From: Streptomyces sp. NBC_00690
GTDB taxonomy: Bacteria; Actinomycetota; Actinomycetes; Streptomycetales; Streptomycetaceae
Direction of reading: 5' to 3'
Assembly: GCF_036226685.1 (NCBI RefSeq)
Contig: NZ_CP109009.1
Span: forward strand, 5,173,501 to 5,237,500
DNA: 64,000 bases
This document shows positions 9,201 through 18,076 of the stretch, piece by piece. A program made the position numbers and the translations under genes. The notes under the pieces are model-generated. The model was given only the letters and a program-made list of their open reading frames with translations, was not told the DNA's origin and searched no databases. Numbering within the stretch: position 1 is the stretch's first letter; each line of letters opens with the position of its first letter.

Positions 9201-11009
9201 GACTCCGTCGGGCAGGTCATCCGCAAGGACGCGGCGGGGGAGGTGACCGAGTACACGCATGACCGCGCCGGACGCCTGCTCAGGGCCAGCAGCCCGGACG
9301 GCGAACTGGTCTTCCAGTACGACCGCCGAGGACTTGCCAAGACCGAACAGTTCAACGGCCTCGCCACTACCTACACCTACGATGCACTGGGTCGCCGAAC
9401 GCGCCGGACGACTCCGAGCGGCCGGGCCACCACCTACGACTATGACCCAGCTGGCCGTCCCACCCTGCTGACCAGTGGTGACCATCGCATCACCTTCACC
9501 CACGATGCTGCCGGGCGGGAGCTGGAGCGCACCTTCGGCGACATGCTGCGCACCGCTTCCACGTGGGACGAAGCCGGCCGGCTCGCCACCGAGATCTCCA
9601 CCGCGGGCGAACGCGTCCTCAACCGCCGCGCCTACGCCTACCGTGCCGACGGCTACCTCACCTCACTCGACGATGACCTTCGCGGCACCCAGCGCTTCGA
9701 CCTCGACCCGGCGGGCAGGGTCACTGCGGTCACCGCCGCGAACTGGACCGAGACGTACGCGTACGACGAAGCCGGCAACCAGACGGCTGCCTCCTGGCCC
9801 ACCACACATCCCGGCCAGGAAGCCACCGGCCCCCGCGCCTACGCCGGGACCAACCTCACCCGGGCCGGGAACGTCCGCTACGAGCACGATCCCGCGGGCC
9901 GCATCACCCTGCGCCAGAAGACCCGCCTCTCCCGCAGGCCCGACACCTGGCGCTACACCTGGAACGCGGAGGACCGCCTCACCGCCGTCACCACCCCGGA
10001 CGGCACCCGTTGGCGCTACCGCTATGACCCGCTGGGCCGGCGTACCGCCAAACAGCGGCTCGCACCGGATGGTGATTCGGTCGTCGAGGAGACGCGTTTC
10101 AGCTGGGACGGCACCACTCTGGCCGAACAGATCACCACCTCGAACGATCTGCCCCACCCCGTCGCCCTCACCTGGGACCACCAGGGACGCCGCCCGCTCG
10201 CCCAGACCGAACGCATCCTCACCGCGGACGCCTCCCAGGACACGATCGACGAGCGGTTCTTCGCCATCACCACCGACCTCGTCGGCACCCCCAGTGAGCT
10301 CATCGACGAGTCGGGCACGATCGCCTGGTACAGCCGGGCGACCCTCTGGGGCACCACGACCTGGAACCGGGACGCGACCACCTACACGCCCCTACGCTTC
10401 CCCGGCCAGTATCACGACCCCGAAACCGGGCTCCACTACAACTACTTCCGCCACTACGACCCCGAAACCGCCCGCTACCTCACCCCGGACCCCCTCGGCC
10501 TCACCCCCGCCCCCAATCCGACCACCTACCCGCACAACCCCCACACCTGGACGGATCCGCTCGGACTATCGCCCTGTCCGGCGGAGCAGGATCGGCGGCC
10601 ACAACCCCCCTCGCATGGTGAGGGGAAGGGCGAAGCGTGGGCAAAGAGTGTTACCCAGACAGGTAGGAGCGATAATTCCCAGGTAATCTCTGGGCATGGG
10701 TACTATCAATTCGGGTCGGGAGATATGGTTGTTCCGTCGGGGACCTGGCTGAAGTTTTATGTCGAGGACGGTGCGCGACTTGGTGACAGATTTGCTCACG
10801 ATATTGAAACGGGAGGAAATCATCCGCCCGTAGAGACGTTCGGTCCTGGTAAGAGTTTGCCCAACTATACGGTTGACGTTCCGAAGAACCTGGCGATCAG
10901 CAGCAAGTCGATCACGGTCGATTCTCCGACGTTTCTGAGTGAAATCGTTAGGGACGGAATGGGTGCAGTGCATGTTTTGATTTGCCGCGAACACGTTAGG
11001 CCAAGGTGA
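6234..11009 (+). CDS. RHS/YD-repeat polymorphic toxin protein with T7SS-type N-terminus
   Basis: 1591 residues, SD GGGGGAG before the ATG. N-terminus (1 to about 190): acidic helices ending in a WXG-like hairpin, matching the putative type VII secretion signal seen on actinobacterial RHS proteins. A linker with a hydrophobic stretch leads to a DUF6531-like entry (DPVDLASGRMFLPQTD) and more than 25 YD-type repeats (for example YDPAGRLTSETDFDGRTLTY). The RHS core ends at about residue 1450 with PGQYHDPETGLHYNYFRHYD and TDPLGLSP. The variable C-terminus (about 1455-1591) contains ISGHGYYQFGSGDMVVPSGT and looks like the Stv putative adhesin/effector domain; this assignment is from memory. GC drops abruptly at about 10640, just past the core, as expected for an exchanged toxin tip. 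The next gene overlaps the stop. Confidence 0.88.
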   Translation: MGFGDLVSDLTPDVVEDAVEDATEWAGDRVEDAGDWTADRLKDVGWDSGADWVREKSRSLANRMGAEVDELDLGQTDDKTKLIYGSPSKLRATAAHLKDFQKSFTTVAQGLKGLDSSSVKGEAAEAFRETVAIEPPKWLKGADAYGDAAGALEAFAATVEWAQGQAQTAIEKWKAGTKASEDAWDAHKAKHETFNRAAETYNAMAPDQRDPSSLPPRPGEFKDPGTALMKEAQELLGEARKQRNSAAETARTAVRAARDAAPPKPSYHEQAVSGLNEMEVIQSHFVGGVIKGTAGLVNFVRSVNPLDPYNLTHPAEYALALSNTAAGLVQVANDPWGAGKQMVTGFMKDPAEGIGRLVPDLLLTAATGGGGAAVKGARIAKEAADLAADASRARKVVDDAPEGTHNRQDGQRTTTNTDPVDLASGRMFLPQTDVMLPGALPLLFTRRVESGYRAGRFFGPTWSSTVDERLEVDAAGVIHVTADGLLLTYPHPVPGLPTLPESGISRCTLARDEAGDYTITDPDSGLTRHFTAPPGGEPGGDGDAWLVQISDRNDNAITFDRTPDGVPLALVHSAGHRLALSLDEDRVTSLALEAPDGPHPVMSYGYDDGNLTTVTKPSGATLTFAYDDRRRIVTWIDSNRSRYDYVYDEQDRVIGEGGEAGHYQLTIAYGLPDSATGHRTTALTTADGHTTRHLIDTNCCVLATTDPLGHTTRFTYDGRGRALTRTDPLGRTTAFRYDTDGRLATVVRADGSELATTRNALGLPVTLLSPDGARWAQEYDDRGNRTALTDPAGHTTRYGYDPHGRLTSVTDALGAVSTVRCDAAGLLLEVTDPLGGTTRIERDPFGRPVRATDALGAITTLRWTVDGQLSNRTRPDGTSESWTYDGEGNRTSHTDPLGQTTRFEHTHFDVMSARIDPDGVRYEFQHDRELRLTQVTNPQGLNWSYTYDPAGRLTSETDFDGRTLTYSLDPAGQLVARTTPLGARVAYEHDSVGQVIRKDAAGEVTEYTHDRAGRLLRASSPDGELVFQYDRRGLAKTEQFNGLATTYTYDALGRRTRRTTPSGRATTYDYDPAGRPTLLTSGDHRITFTHDAAGRELERTFGDMLRTASTWDEAGRLATEISTAGERVLNRRAYAYRADGYLTSLDDDLRGTQRFDLDPAGRVTAVTAANWTETYAYDEAGNQTAASWPTTHPGQEATGPRAYAGTNLTRAGNVRYEHDPAGRITLRQKTRLSRRPDTWRYTWNAEDRLTAVTTPDGTRWRYRYDPLGRRTAKQRLAPDGDSVVEETRFSWDGTTLAEQITTSNDLPHPVALTWDHQGRRPLAQTERILTADASQDTIDERFFAITTDLVGTPSELIDESGTIAWYSRATLWGTTTWNRDATTYTPLRFPGQYHDPETGLHYNYFRHYDPETARYLTPDPLGLTPAPNPTTYPHNPHTWTDPLGLSPCPAEQDRRPQPPSHGEGKGEAWAKSVTQTGRSDNSQVISGHGYYQFGSGDMVVPSGTWLKFYVEDGARLGDRFAHDIETGGNHPPVETFGPGKSLPNYTVDVPKNLAISSKSITVDSPTFLSEIVRDGMGAVHVLICREHVRPR

Positions 11010-11398
11010 GAAGTGTGACCTATTTCCCCGATCTGAGCCCCTATGAGTACACGGAATCTCAGCCCGCAATGCTGAACGTGGGTTGGCTAGATGAGATTCA
11101 CCCGTATGTGACTGGAGCTGCGCCCGAGGGCCTGGTTGAGGCGCTTGCTGTGTTGGGTACGGGTGCGGAGAACATTCAGCGTGGTATGCATTTCTGTGAA
11201 TTGTGTCCAGACTTTCAAACCGCGAGGGACAACACGTCTCGGGGCGATCTATTCATCGCCAGTGGAGAGATTCGGGTGGCGGGGGACGGTGTCGTTTATG
11301 CCTCGCCGGTCATGATTGTGCACTATGTGGAGGCGCATGCGTACGTACCGCCTGACGAGTACTGTAGGGCTGTAATGGCTGCCGTCATGGTGGATTAG
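11006..11398 (+). CDS. Putative immunity protein of the RHS toxin tip
   Basis: 130 residues starting at a GTG that overlaps the RHS stop codon (GTGA), so translation is coupled. It has no signal peptide and should be cytoplasmic. Notable parts are YFPDLSPYEY at the N-terminus, NVGWLDEIHPY and a CELC pair after residue 53. Codon use is as A/T-rich as that of the RHS tip and unlike the RHS core. Gene position, overlap, size and shared composition are the standard signs of a cognate immunity gene. It resembles a family often found directly downstream of RHS genes in Streptomyces, but I cannot name it with certainty. Confidence 0.7.
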   Translation: MRSVTYFPDLSPYEYTESQPAMLNVGWLDEIHPYVTGAAPEGLVEALAVLGTGAENIQRGMHFCELCPDFQTARDNTSRGDLFIASGEIRVAGDGVVYASPVMIVHYVEAHAYVPPDEYCRAVMAAVMVD

Positions 11399-11481
11399 GA
11401 TTTAGCGGTGCCAGGAATGTTGCTGTCTCGCCCGTGCTCACTTCAAACTGGCTGTGATTTCGATTGACCTCGGGTGGAAAT

Positions 11482-12144
11482 ATGCCGCTCTACCCGGCAC
11501 CGGTGCACCCTGGCCTTGCGTCTTTGCAGCCGCATGTGTGCGCTGTCGATTGGCCGACGCGGCCGGCTTTTCGGCCATCCCGCATCAGGCTTATGGATTC
11601 ACTCACCCGATGGCAGGTGGCGAGGGCGCTCGCCTATCTCGGCATGCTGAGTGGTGGGCCCGAGGAGAGTGAGGCAATCCGGTGCCTCAGTGTGACGCCC
11701 AGCCAGGAATCCGTCCTGGCAGATGACTTTGCCGGCCTGCTGGAAAATCTGGAGCGGCAGACGCAACTTGCCCCGCTTCGGATTCTCGAACTAGTGCTCA
11801 GGGACTGCGACATTCTGCTGAGGGGTAGCCCTCATGCGGGATTCGCCATCGGAACTGAACTGACCGAGGACTCTAAGCCGGCTGCCCAGGAGATCGCTTC
11901 GGCCCGGGCGGCCCTTCTCGCTACCTACTGGGCCGAGGTTCCCGAGCTGCGAGGTGGACTGGTCATGGTGTGGAGCGCCAACCAGTTCGTGCGGCGTTGG
12001 CTCTGGTGGTCACGCCAGTACGCTCACCGTCAGATTCCACCGGGTTCGCCGGGGATCGACACATCCCCGGCCCCGCCGCTTCCCGCACGGGACGTCTTTC
12101 CGGAGTGGGCGACACCGATGGTGGAGCGGGTCTACTCGAAGTAA
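11482..12144 (+). CDS. Hypothetical protein, possible orphan immunity gene
   Basis: 220 residues from an ATG preceded by GGTGGA at good spacing; a TTG at 11464 and an ATG at about 11593 are other possible starts. No motif is recognised. The middle is helical (LTRWQVARALAYLGMLSG; LLENLERQTQLAPLRILELV), and a Trp-rich segment RRWLWWSRQYAHR lies near the end. There is no signal peptide or membrane span. It lies 83 bases after the immunity candidate and shares some of its lower-GC codon use, so it may be another immunity or accessory gene of the same island. Function unknown. Confidence 0.55.
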   Translation: MPLYPAPVHPGLASLQPHVCAVDWPTRPAFRPSRIRLMDSLTRWQVARALAYLGMLSGGPEESEAIRCLSVTPSQESVLADDFAGLLENLERQTQLAPLRILELVLRDCDILLRGSPHAGFAIGTELTEDSKPAAQEIASARAALLATYWAEVPELRGGLVMVWSANQFVRRWLWWSRQYAHRQIPPGSPGIDTSPAPPLPARDVFPEWATPMVERVYSK

Positions 12145-12686
12145 CGGCGTTCCGGCGTAGCAACCCCGTTCCGGCGTCCACCCGAGGGTTCATCCCGTAC
12201 CGCACCGTCGCCGGGCCTTGATCACGCTAAGCGCCTGTCCGGGCACTGATGGTGCTCGCCCCCCACCCGCAGGCTCCCCGTGTGTGGCTCTCTGTGACGT
12301 GGGGTAGCCTCTACGGCTCGATTGGCCAGGTTGCAACCCCGTGTGGCAGACTATCCGGGTTGCTCGGTTGAGTGCCGATGCTGCGCGCCTCCCGCCGGGA
12401 GGACCGGAAGCGAGTCCCACAGTACTCGTCGCCCCATCTGCCTCCTGGGCAGCGCTGGAGCGGACGTACGGGAATCTTCCGGGAAGCGTCAGCGGGGTAC
12501 CAGCCAAGCGCTCGGTGGGTGTTCTCCCTCGATTCGCGGGCCAGGCCCGCACCCCCTTGGTTGGGAAATCCTTCGGGATATCTACGTAGAGGGTGTGCGA
12601 CACGCCCGACCGCGGGGGTCGGAGGAGATCGCAGGACTCAGCGAGTTGCAGAGCGTCCATACAAAAGACAGGACTACGAAGTAGCC
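12145..12686 (+). promoter_or_regulatory. Upstream region and long leader of the S10 operon
   Basis: 542 bases without a convincing gene. A candidate promoter lies at 12322-12352; from there the leader to rpsJ would be about 330 bases. It holds GC-rich inverted segments (for example CTCCCGCCGGGAG near 12390) and ends in an A-rich stretch just before the start codon. Autogenous control of S10 operons by a ribosomal protein is common in bacteria, but I see no match to the E. coli L4 leader fold and make no claim of one. Confidence 0.5.
12322..12352 (+). promoter_or_regulatory. Candidate promoter of the S10 operon
   Basis: TTGGCC and CAGACT are separated by 19 bases. The -10 resembles the actinobacterial TAGACT type. 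The long spacer makes this tentative. Confidence 0.4.
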
Positions 12687-12995
12687 ATGGCGGGACAGAA
12701 GATCCGCATCCGGCTCAAGGCCTACGACCACGAGGTCATCGATTCGTCGGCGAAGAAGATCGTCGAGACGGTGACGCGTACTGGTGCGTCGGTCGCGGGC
12801 CCGGTGCCGCTGCCCACTGAGAAGAACGTGTACTGCGTTATCAAGTCGCCGCACAAGTACAAGGACTCGCGCGAGCACTTCGAGATGCGTACGCACAAGC
12901 GCCTGATCGACATCCTCGACCCGACGCCCAAGACCGTTGACTCGTTGATGCGCCTGGACCTTCCGGCCGGCGTTGACATCGAGATCAAGCTCTGA
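12687..12995 (+). CDS. rpsJ: 30S ribosomal protein S10
   Basis: 102 residues, the normal bacterial length. It starts [16 protein letters not shown] and keeps the S10 loop segment around [20 protein letters not shown]10 sits in the head of the 30S subunit and also takes part in Nus-dependent antitermination. It is the first gene of the S10 cluster, 14 bases before rplC, with an A-rich purine stretch (GGACTACGAAG) serving as ribosome binding site. The start follows the usual family N-terminus. Confidence 0.98.
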   Translation: MAGQKIRIRLKAYDHEVIDSSAKKIVETVTRTGASVAGPVPLPTEKNVYCVIKSPHKYKDSREHFEMRTHKRLIDILDPTPKTVDSLMRLDLPAGVDIEIKL

Positions 12996-13009
12996 GAGGC
13001 GCGGAAGAG

Positions 13010-13654
13010 ATGGCAAAGCAGATCAAGGGCGTCCTGGGCGAGAAGCTCGGCATGACCCAGGTCTGGGACGAGAACAACCGTGTCGTCCCGGTGACCGTCG
13101 TCAAGGCCGGGCCCTGCGTTGTGACCCAGGTCCGTACGAATGACTCCGACGGCTACGAGTCGGTCCAGATCGCCTTCGGCGAGATCGACCCGCGCAAGGT
13201 GAACAAGCCCCTCAAGGGCCACTTCTCCAAGGCCGACGTGACCCCCCGCCGCCACCTGGTGGAGCTCCGTACCTCCGACGCCAGCGAGTACACGCTCGGC
13301 CAGGAGATCACCGCTGCCGTGTTCGAGTCCGGCGTCAAGGTTGACGTCACGGGCAAGAGCAAGGGCAAGGGCTTCGCCGGTGTCATGAAGCGTCACAACT
13401 TCAAGGGCCTCGGCGCCGGTCACGGTACCCAGCGCAAGCACCGCTCTCCCGGCTCCATCGGTGGCTGTGCCACCCCGGGCCGTGTGTTCAAGGGCCTCCG
13501 CATGGCGGGCCGTATGGGCAACGAGCGGGTCACCACACAGAACCTGACCGTTCACGCTGTTGACGCGGAGAAGGGCCTGCTCCTGATCAAGGGTGCGGTT
13601 CCTGGTCCCAACGGCGGCCTGGTCCTGGTCCGCACTGCGGCCAAGGGGGCCTGA
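13010..13654 (+). CDS. rplC: 50S ribosomal protein L3
   Basis: 214 residues, the usual actinobacterial length. [20 protein letters not shown] at the start and the central extension around [16 protein letters not shown], which reaches toward the peptidyl transferase centre, are diagnostic. It assembles early on 23S rRNA. SD GGAAGAG lies just before the ATG. It is 5 bases from rplD in the S10 cluster. Confidence 0.98.
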   Translation: MAKQIKGVLGEKLGMTQVWDENNRVVPVTVVKAGPCVVTQVRTNDSDGYESVQIAFGEIDPRKVNKPLKGHFSKADVTPRRHLVELRTSDASEYTLGQEITAAVFESGVKVDVTGKSKGKGFAGVMKRHNFKGLGAGHGTQRKHRSPGSIGGCATPGRVFKGLRMAGRMGNERVTTQNLTVHAVDAEKGLLLIKGAVPGPNGGLVLVRTAAKGA

Positions 13655-13659
13655 GGACT

Positions 13660-14313
13660 ATGAGCACCATTGACATTCTGTCGCCCGCAGGCGACAAGAC
13701 CGGGACCGTTGAGCTCCCGGCCGAGATCTTCGACGCCAAGGTCAGCATCCCGCTGATCCACCAGGTCGTCGTCGCGCAGCTGGCCGCTGCCCGTCAGGGC
13801 ACGCACAAGGTCAAGCGTCGTGGCGAGGTCCGCGGTGGTGGTAAGAAGCCGTACCGCCAGAAGGGCACCGGCCGTGCCCGTCAGGGTTCGACCCGCGCCC
13901 CGCAGTTCGTCGGCGGTGGCGTCGTCCACGGCCCCGTGCCGCGTGACTACTCCCAGCGGACCCCGAAGAAGATGAAGGCCGCCGCCCTGCGCGGTGCCCT
14001 CACCGACCGGGCCCGCAACTCGCGCATCCACGTCGTCACCGGCGTGATCGAGGGCGAGGTCTCCACCAAGGCCGCCAAGACGCTGTTCGGCAAGATCTCG
14101 GAGCGCAAGAACCTGCTCCTGGTCGTCGACCGCGCCGACGAGGCCGCGTGGCTGTCCGCCCGCAACCTGCCCCAGGTGCACATTCTGGAGCCGGGCCAGC
14201 TGAACACGTACGACGTGATCCGCTCCGAGGACGTGGTCTTCACTCAGGCTGCCTTCGAGTCCTTCGTGTCCGGCCCCGACAAGGCCCTTGAGACCGAAGG
14301 GAGCGACGCCTGA
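13660..14313 (+). CDS. rplD: 50S ribosomal protein L4
   Basis: 217 residues. The long basic loop that lines the exit tunnel is present ([20 protein letters not shown]), with [16 protein letters not shown] after it. In E. coli L4 also represses its own operon; nothing here shows whether that holds. The stop overlaps the start of rplW in TGATG form, so the two are translationally coupled. Confidence 0.98.
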   Translation: MSTIDILSPAGDKTGTVELPAEIFDAKVSIPLIHQVVVAQLAAARQGTHKVKRRGEVRGGGKKPYRQKGTGRARQGSTRAPQFVGGGVVHGPVPRDYSQRTPKKMKAAALRGALTDRARNSRIHVVTGVIEGEVSTKAAKTLFGKISERKNLLLVVDRADEAAWLSARNLPQVHILEPGQLNTYDVIRSEDVVFTQAAFESFVSGPDKALETEGSDA

Positions 14314-14645
14314 TGTCCGAGAACGCCACGGCGGCCGTTACCAGCAAGACCTACACGGACCCGCGTGACCTCCTCGTCAAGCCGGTCGTGTCCGAGAAGA
14401 GCTACGCACTGCTCGACGAGAACAAGTACACGTTCATCGTCGACCCGCGTGCCAACAAGACCCAGATCAAGCAGGCCGTGGAAGCGGTCTTCTCGGTCAA
14501 GGTCACCGGGGTCAACACGATCAACCGGCAGGGCAAGCGCAAGCGCACCCGCACCGGTTTCGGCAAGCGCGCCAACACCAAGCGCGCCATCGTGACCCTT
14601 GCCGAGGGCAACCGTATCGACATCTTCGGCGGCCCGACCTCTTAA
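14313..14645 (+). CDS. rplW: 50S ribosomal protein L23
   Basis: 110 residues, with an N-terminal extension of about 15 residues before [20 protein letters not shown], typical of actinobacteria. L23 lies at the tunnel exit and is the docking site for trigger factor and SRP. The segment [19 protein letters not shown] is the rRNA-binding loop. The start overlaps the rplD stop. A 39-base gap with GGACGAGGACTGAG leads to rplB. Confidence 0.98.
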   Translation: MSENATAAVTSKTYTDPRDLLVKPVVSEKSYALLDENKYTFIVDPRANKTQIKQAVEAVFSVKVTGVNTINRQGKRKRTRTGFGKRANTKRAIVTLAEGNRIDIFGGPTS

Positions 14646-14684
14646 GTGAGGTCGAGTCGTCCGGAATCGGACGAGGACTGAGAA

Positions 14685-15521
14685 ATGGGTATCCGCAAGT
14701 ACAAGCCGACGACTCCGGGCCGTCGTGGCTCCAGCGTCGCCGACTTTGTCGAGATCACGCGGTCCACGCCGGAGAAGTCGCTGGTCCGCCCTCTGCACAG
14801 CAAGGGCGGCCGTAACAACACCGGTCGTGTGACCGTCCGTCACCAGGGCGGTGGCCACAAGCGCGCCTACCGCGTGATCGACTTCCGTCGTCACGACAAG
14901 GACGGCGTGCCGGCCAAGGTCGCTCACATTGAGTACGACCCCAACCGCACCGCGCGCATCGCCCTTCTGCACTACGCAGATGGCGAGAAGCGCTACATCG
15001 TCGCGCCGCGTGGCCTGAGCCAGGGCGACCGCGTCGAGAACGGCCCGACCGCCGACATCAAGCCCGGTAACAACCTGGCGCTGCGCAACATCCCGGTCGG
15101 TACGACCATCCACGCCATCGAGCTGCGGCCCGGCGGCGGCGCGAAGTTCGCCCGTTCCGCGGGTGCCTCCGTGCAGCTGCTGGCGAAGGAGGGGGTCATG
15201 GCCCACCTCCGTATGCCGTCCGGCGAGATCCGGCTGGTCGACGTTCGCTGCCGCGCCACCATCGGCGAGGTTGGCAACGCCGAGCAGTCGAACATCAACT
15301 GGGGCAAGGCCGGCCGTATGCGCTGGAAGGGCGTTCGCCCGACCGTCCGCGGTGTCGCGATGAACCCGGTTGACCACCCGCACGGTGGTGGTGAGGGCAA
15401 GACCTCCGGTGGTCGCCACCCGGTCAGCCCGTGGGGTCAGAAGGAGGGTCGTACTCGTTCTCCCAAGAAGGCGAGCAGCAAGTACATCGTCCGCCGCCGC
15501 AAGACGAACAAGAAGCGCTAG
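14685..15521 (+). CDS. rplB: 50S ribosomal protein L2
   Basis: 278 residues. [15 protein letters not shown] and the highly conserved C-terminal [19 protein letters not shown], whose His is close to the peptidyl transferase centre, identify it. L2 is a primary 23S rRNA binder needed for subunit joining. It ends 12 bases before rpsS. There is nothing unusual in length or composition. Confidence 0.98.
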   Translation: MGIRKYKPTTPGRRGSSVADFVEITRSTPEKSLVRPLHSKGGRNNTGRVTVRHQGGGHKRAYRVIDFRRHDKDGVPAKVAHIEYDPNRTARIALLHYADGEKRYIVAPRGLSQGDRVENGPTADIKPGNNLALRNIPVGTTIHAIELRPGGGAKFARSAGASVQLLAKEGVMAHLRMPSGEIRLVDVRCRATIGEVGNAEQSNINWGKAGRMRWKGVRPTVRGVAMNPVDHPHGGGEGKTSGGRHPVSPWGQKEGRTRSPKKASSKYIVRRRKTNKKR

Positions 15522-15533
15522 GAGCGGGTTTAG

Positions 15534-15815
15534 ATGCCGCGCAGTCTCAAGAAGGGGCCCTTCGTCGACGACCACCTGATCAAGAAGGTGGACGTACAGA
15601 ACGAAGCAGGTACCAAGAACGTCATCAAGACCTGGTCCCGTCGCTCGATGATCGTCCCGGCGATGCTGGGCCACACGATCGCGGTGCACAACGGCAAGAT
15701 CCACGTCCCGGTGTTCGTCACCGAGTCGATGGTCGGCCACAAGCTCGGTGAGTTCTCGCCGACTCGCACCTTCCGAGGCCACGTCAAGGACGACCGGAAG
15801 TCGAAGCGCCGCTAG
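15534..15815 (+). CDS. rpsS: 30S ribosomal protein S19
   Basis: 93 residues. [19 protein letters not shown] and [16 protein letters not shown] are diagnostic. S19 binds 16S rRNA in the 30S head with S13. The SD is AGGAGCGGG. It is followed after 51 bases by rplV. Confidence 0.98.
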   Translation: MPRSLKKGPFVDDHLIKKVDVQNEAGTKNVIKTWSRRSMIVPAMLGHTIAVHNGKIHVPVFVTESMVGHKLGEFSPTRTFRGHVKDDRKSKRR

Positions 15816-15866
15816 CGCGGGGTGGAAACGACTATGACGAACGTGTCAGACACTGAAGGGACAACC

Positions 15867-16214
15867 ATGGAAGCCAGGGCCCAAGCGCGGTACATCCGCG
15901 TCACGCCCATGAAGGCCCGCCGAGTGGTGGACCTCATCCGTGGCATGGATGCCACGGAGGCTCAGGCGGTCCTGCGTTTCGCCCCGCAGGCCGCGAGCGT
16001 GCCGGTGGGCAAGGTGCTGGACAGCGCCATTGCCAACGCCGCGCACAACTACGACCACAGTGACGCTTCTTCGCTGGTCATCAGCGAGGCGTACGTGGAT
16101 GAGGGCCCGACCCTGAAGCGGTTCCGTCCGCGTGCACAGGGTCGCGCCTACCGGATCCGTAAGCGGACCAGCCACATCACCGTGGTCGTCAGCAGCAAGG
16201 AAGGAACCCGGTAA
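15867..16214 (+). CDS. rplV: 50S ribosomal protein L22
   Basis: 115 residues from the ATG at 15867, which has GAAGGGA at good spacing and matches the family start [19 protein letters not shown]. Upstream in-frame ATGs at 15822 and 15834 would add poorly conserved residues. The C-terminal hairpin [20 protein letters not shown] reaches into the exit tunnel, where macrolide-resistance changes occur in other bacteria. The stop overlaps the rpsC start (TAATG). Confidence 0.96.
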   Translation: MEARAQARYIRVTPMKARRVVDLIRGMDATEAQAVLRFAPQAASVPVGKVLDSAIANAAHNYDHSDASSLVISEAYVDEGPTLKRFRPRAQGRAYRIRKRTSHITVVVSSKEGTR

Positions 16215-17047
16215 TGGGCCAGAAGGTTAACCCGCATGGGTTCCGGCTCGGTATCACCACGGACTTCAAGTCCCGCTGGTACGCCGACAAGCTGTACAAG
16301 GACTACGTCAAGGAAGACGTCGCCATCCGTCGGATGATGACGTCCGGCATGGAGCGCGCCGGCATCTCGAAGGTTGAGATCGAGCGCACCCGTGACCGCG
16401 TGCGGGTGGACATCCACACCGCGCGTCCCGGCATCGTCATCGGCCGCCGTGGCGCCGAGGCCGACCGCATCCGCGGCGACCTTGAGAAGCTCACGGGCAA
16501 GCAGGTCCAGCTGAACATCCTTGAGGTCAAGAACCCCGAGGTTGACGCTCAGCTCGTGGCCCAGGCCGTTGCCGAGCAGCTGTCCTCCCGCGTCTCCTTC
16601 CGTCGCGCCATGCGTAAGAGCATGCAGTCGTCGATGAAGGCCGGCGCCAAGGGCATCAAGATCCAGTGTGGTGGCCGTCTCGGCGGCGCCGAGATGTCCC
16701 GGTCGGAGTTCTACCGCGAGGGCCGTGTGCCGCTGCACACCCTTCGCGCGAACGTCGACTACGGCTTCTTCGAGGCCAAGACCACCTTCGGCCGTATCGG
16801 TGTGAAGGTCTGGATCTACAAGGGCGACGTCAAGAACATCGCCGAGGTCCGCGCTGAGAACGCTGCTGCCCGCGCTGGCAACCGCCCGGCTCGTGGTGGC
16901 GCTGACCGCCCGGCCGGCCGTGGTGGCCGCGGTGGCGAGCGTGGCGGACGCGGCCGTAAGCCGCAGCAGCAGAACGCCGCAGCCGAGGCCCCCAAGGCTG
17001 ACGCTCCGGCTGCTGCTCCGGCTGAGAGCACCGGAACGGAGGCCTGA
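16214..17047 (+). CDS. rpsC: 30S ribosomal protein S3
   Basis: 277 residues. The N-terminal [14 protein letters not shown], the KH-type motif around [15 protein letters not shown] and the C-terminal [20 protein letters not shown] define S3, which forms part of the mRNA entry channel. The last 60 residues are a Gly/Arg then Ala/Pro tail, longer than in E. coli but usual in Streptomyces. The ATG overlaps the rplV stop; rplP follows 5 bases later. Confidence 0.98.
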   Translation: MGQKVNPHGFRLGITTDFKSRWYADKLYKDYVKEDVAIRRMMTSGMERAGISKVEIERTRDRVRVDIHTARPGIVIGRRGAEADRIRGDLEKLTGKQVQLNILEVKNPEVDAQLVAQAVAEQLSSRVSFRRAMRKSMQSSMKAGAKGIKIQCGGRLGGAEMSRSEFYREGRVPLHTLRANVDYGFFEAKTTFGRIGVKVWIYKGDVKNIAEVRAENAAARAGNRPARGGADRPAGRGGRGGERGGRGRKPQQQNAAAEAPKADAPAAAPAESTGTEA

Positions 17048-17052
17048 CCGAA

Positions 17053-17472
17053 ATGCTGATCCCCCGTAGGGTCAAGCACCGCAAGCAGCACCACCCGAAG
17101 CGCAGCGGAATGTCCAAGGGTGGTACGCAGGTTGCGTTCGGCGAGTACGGCATCCAGGCCCTCACTCCGGCGTACGTGACCAACCGCCAGATCGAGGCGG
17201 CGCGTATCGCGATGACCCGCCACATCAAGCGTGGCGGCAAGGTCTGGATCAACATCTACCCGGACCGCCCGCTGACCAAGAAGCCCGCCGAGACCCGCAT
17301 GGGTTCCGGTAAGGGTTCCCCGGAGTGGTGGATCGCGAACGTCAAGCCCGGTCGGGTGATGTTCGAGCTCTCCTACCCGAACGAGAAGATTGCTCGTGAG
17401 GCGCTCACCCGCGCTGCTCACAAGCTTCCGATGAAGTGCCGCATCGTTCGGCGCGAAGCAGGTGAGGCGTGA
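17053..17472 (+). CDS. rplP: 50S ribosomal protein L16
   Basis: 139 residues beginning [17 protein letters not shown]. The conserved [19 protein letters not shown] segment contacts the A-site tRNA elbow region and is where avilamycin/evernimicin resistance changes map in other species. SD GGAGGCC overlaps the end of rpsC. The stop overlaps rpmC in TGATG form. Confidence 0.98.
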   Translation: MLIPRRVKHRKQHHPKRSGMSKGGTQVAFGEYGIQALTPAYVTNRQIEAARIAMTRHIKRGGKVWINIYPDRPLTKKPAETRMGSGKGSPEWWIANVKPGRVMFELSYPNEKIAREALTRAAHKLPMKCRIVRREAGEA

Positions 17473-17696
17473 TGTCGGCCGGAACCAAGGCGTCTGAGCT
17501 GCGCGAGCTGGGCAACGAGGAGCTTCTCAACAAGCTCCGCGAGGCCAAGGAAGAGCTGTTCAACCTCCGCTTCCAGGCGGCGACGGGCCAGCTCGAAAAC
17601 CACGGCCGGCTGAAGGCCGTCCGCAAGGACATCGCCCGGATCTACACCCTGATGCGTGAGCGCGAGCTGGGCATCGAGATGGTGGAGAGCGCCTGA
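17472..17696 (+). CDS. rpmC: 50S ribosomal protein L29
   Basis: 74 residues starting [17 protein letters not shown], a two-helix protein with the [13 protein letters not shown] family signature. It sits by the tunnel exit next to L23. The ATG at 17472 overlaps the rplP stop; a GTG directly upstream would add one residue. The stop overlaps the rpsQ ATG. Confidence 0.97.
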   Translation: MSAGTKASELRELGNEELLNKLREAKEELFNLRFQAATGQLENHGRLKAVRKDIARIYTLMRERELGIEMVESA

Positions 17697-17980
17697 TGAG
17701 CGAGACGAATGTGACTGAAGAGAACACTGCCCGCGGATTCCGCAAGACCCGTGAGGGTCTCGTCGTCAGCGACAAGATGGACAAGACCGTCGTCGTTGCC
17801 GTCGAGGACCGCGTGAAGCACGCTCTGTACGGCAAGGTCATTCGCCGTACGAGCAAGCTCAAGGCACACGATGAGCAGAACGCCGCTGGCGTTGGCGACC
17901 GTGTTCTCCTCATGGAGACCCGGCCGCTCTCGGCGACGAAGCGCTGGCGCATCGTCGAAATCCTTGAGAAGGCCAAGTAA
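17696..17980 (+). CDS. rpsQ: 30S ribosomal protein S17
   Basis: 94 residues. [20 protein letters not shown] and the C-terminal [20 protein letters not shown] are diagnostic. The N-terminus has a short acidic extension usual in actinobacteria. S17 is a primary 16S rRNA binder. It is the last gene before a 96-base gap with hairpins, so it ends the S10 part of the cluster. Confidence 0.98.
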   Translation: MSETNVTEENTARGFRKTREGLVVSDKMDKTVVVAVEDRVKHALYGKVIRRTSKLKAHDEQNAAGVGDRVLLMETRPLSATKRWRIVEILEKAK

Positions 17981-18021
17981 TTACTTGAAGGGGTAACCCT
18001 TCGAGTCAGTTCCGCCAGGCT

Positions 18022-18048
18022 CCGGGGGGCCGCTCAGCGGTCCCCCGG
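18022..18048 (+). terminator. Strong hairpin between rpsQ and rplN
   Basis: CCGGGGGGCCGC faces GCGGTCCCCCGG across a 3-base loop. A second, weaker hairpin (CTTGAAGGG/CCCTTCGAG) lies at about 17984-18005. Together they mark the S10-spc boundary, as attenuator or mRNA processing site. Confidence 0.55.
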
Positions 18049-18076
18049 GGAACCGGCAGACAAACAGGAGATACAC

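Noticed and set aside
10600..11009. RHS tip as a known nuclease toxin
   Set aside because: No HNH, tRNase or other nuclease motif was visible; the pattern is closer to the Stv-type domain.
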